A stretch of DNA of 5,584 nt from Microbacteriaceae bacterium. Lineage in GTDB: Bacteria > Actinomycetota > Actinomycetes > Actinomycetales > Microbacteriaceae. The stretch is from the NCBI GenBank assembly GCA_947454285.1, contig CANGJO010000060.1, forward strand, positions 1 to 5,584, in the 5' to 3' direction. Made by a program: the position numbers and the translations under genes. Each line of letters begins with the position of its first letter. Position 1 is the stretch's first letter. Under the pieces are notes generated by a model that was given only the letters and a program-made list of their open reading frames with translations, did not search any database and was not told the DNA's origin. Shown piece by piece: positions 5,186-5,584 of this stretch.

Positions 5186-5584
5186 AACCAGGGTGATCCT
5201 TCATCCATGCTTGCCAAAGAGCAACAGCCTTTTCGTGCTGTGCATAGGTATCACTAAAGACAGTTTCGCCGGTTTCAAGATTAATTGTGCAGAAGTACAA
5301 CCACTTTCCAGCTGCGGGGTGAAGAGCGGCATCAATCGCAACAGAGCCAGGTGCCGAAATCGGACCAACCGGAAGCCCGGCATGCAGGTAGGTGTTGTAG
5401 CCGTTGTTGTTGGCACGATCGGCTCGTGAGGTGCTTACCGTGTTGCCACCAACTCCGTAACTTACGGTTGCATCCGACTGCAAGTGCATACCATCGGCAA
5501 TACGGTTTAGGAATGTTCTAGAAACCTTGTAGAAGTCTTCCTTGATTCGAGCTTCCTTTTGAATCACGGATGCCAGCGTCAGCA
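5178..5584 (-). CDS. mltG: Endolytic murein transglycosylase MltG/YceG, C-terminal part (5' end cut by window)
   Basis: MltG is a membrane-anchored lytic transglycosylase that cuts nascent peptidoglycan strands outside the cytoplasmic membrane (family knowledge). The frame stays open to the right edge, giving 134 complete codons of the YceG domain; the cytoplasmic and transmembrane N-terminus is outside the window. The first residues, LTLASVIQKEARI, match the family's active-site helix (usually LASI-E-E-A), and the Glu in QKEA is the probable catalytic residue. Downstream are VSRTFLNRI, LQSDATVSYG, YNTYLHAGLPVGPISAPG, AIDAALHPA and YFCTINLETGETVFSDTYAQH, all characteristic of the family. Gln occupies the first acidic position of the E-x-E pair and Val replaces the second Pro of the usual GLPPGPI. 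The internal GTG at 5565-5567 is part of the active-site helix and is not the true start. In actinobacteria mltG commonly precedes aroE. Confidence 0.95.
   Translation of the reverse strand, partial: LTLASVIQKEARIKEDFYKVSRTFLNRIADGMHLQSDATVSYGVGGNTVSTSRADRANNNGYNTYLHAGLPVGPISAPGSVAIDAALHPAAGKWLYFCTINLETGETVFSDTYAQHEKAVALWQAWMKDHPGYE

Noticed and set aside
5192..5199. Minus-strand GGATCACC, identical to part of the conserved 16S rRNA 3' end.
   Set aside because: It is eight bases inside the last codons of mltG (Asp-His-Pro region) with no other 16S sequence around it; chance is sufficient.
1..5584. CRISPR arrays, insertion sequences, attachment sites, tRNA or rRNA genes, riboswitches, or a horizontally acquired island.
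   Set aside because: I saw no direct repeats, no terminal inverted repeats, no cloverleaf sequence and no known RNA motif. Composition looks even, and nearly all of the window is intact housekeeping coding sequence.

Overview
The window reads as an ordinary housekeeping block from an actinobacterium. The best guess is a compact, medium-GC member of the Micrococcales or Microbacteriaceae (base composition is near half G+C by eye, low for the phylum). That placement rests on gene order (mltG, aroE, aroC, aroK, aroB, aroQ, efp, nusB, as in the actinobacterial shikimate locus), on the actinobacterial flavour of AroE, AroB and AroC, and on an EF-P close to the mycobacterial type. It is inference, not a database result.

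All genes lie on the minus strand, so transcription runs from high to low coordinates. From the right edge: the C-terminal part of the endolytic transglycosylase mltG (5178-5584, cut by the window); aroE shikimate dehydrogenase (4331-5185), overlapping mltG by 8 nt; a 45-nt gap; aroC chorismate synthase (3083-4285); aroK shikimate kinase (2583-3083); aroB 3-dehydroquinate synthase (1504-2583); a 15-nt gap; aroQ type II 3-dehydroquinate dehydratase (1054-1488); a 97-nt gap with hairpins and a possible promoter; efp elongation factor P (394-957); a 3-nt gap; nusB (1-390, GTG start, cut by the left edge). No stretch over 100 nt lacks a gene, and all eight reading frames are intact.

Five of the seven shikimate steps are encoded here: AroB makes 3-dehydroquinate, AroQ dehydrates it, AroE reduces the product to shikimate, AroK phosphorylates it, and AroC makes chorismate at the end. 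DAHP synthase and EPSP synthase (AroA) are absent and must lie elsewhere. The downstream efp and nusB pair serves translation of polyproline stretches and transcription antitermination.

I found no mobile element, CRISPR array, tRNA, rRNA or undescribed system. The points worth a second look are small: two consecutive TAATG stop/start junctions linking aroC, aroK and aroB; weak or absent Shine-Dalgarno sequences at most starts; an EF-P loop with Ala where many actinobacteria have Pro; a PPG motif in AroC with efp in the same cluster; and paired hairpins with a -10-like box before efp.
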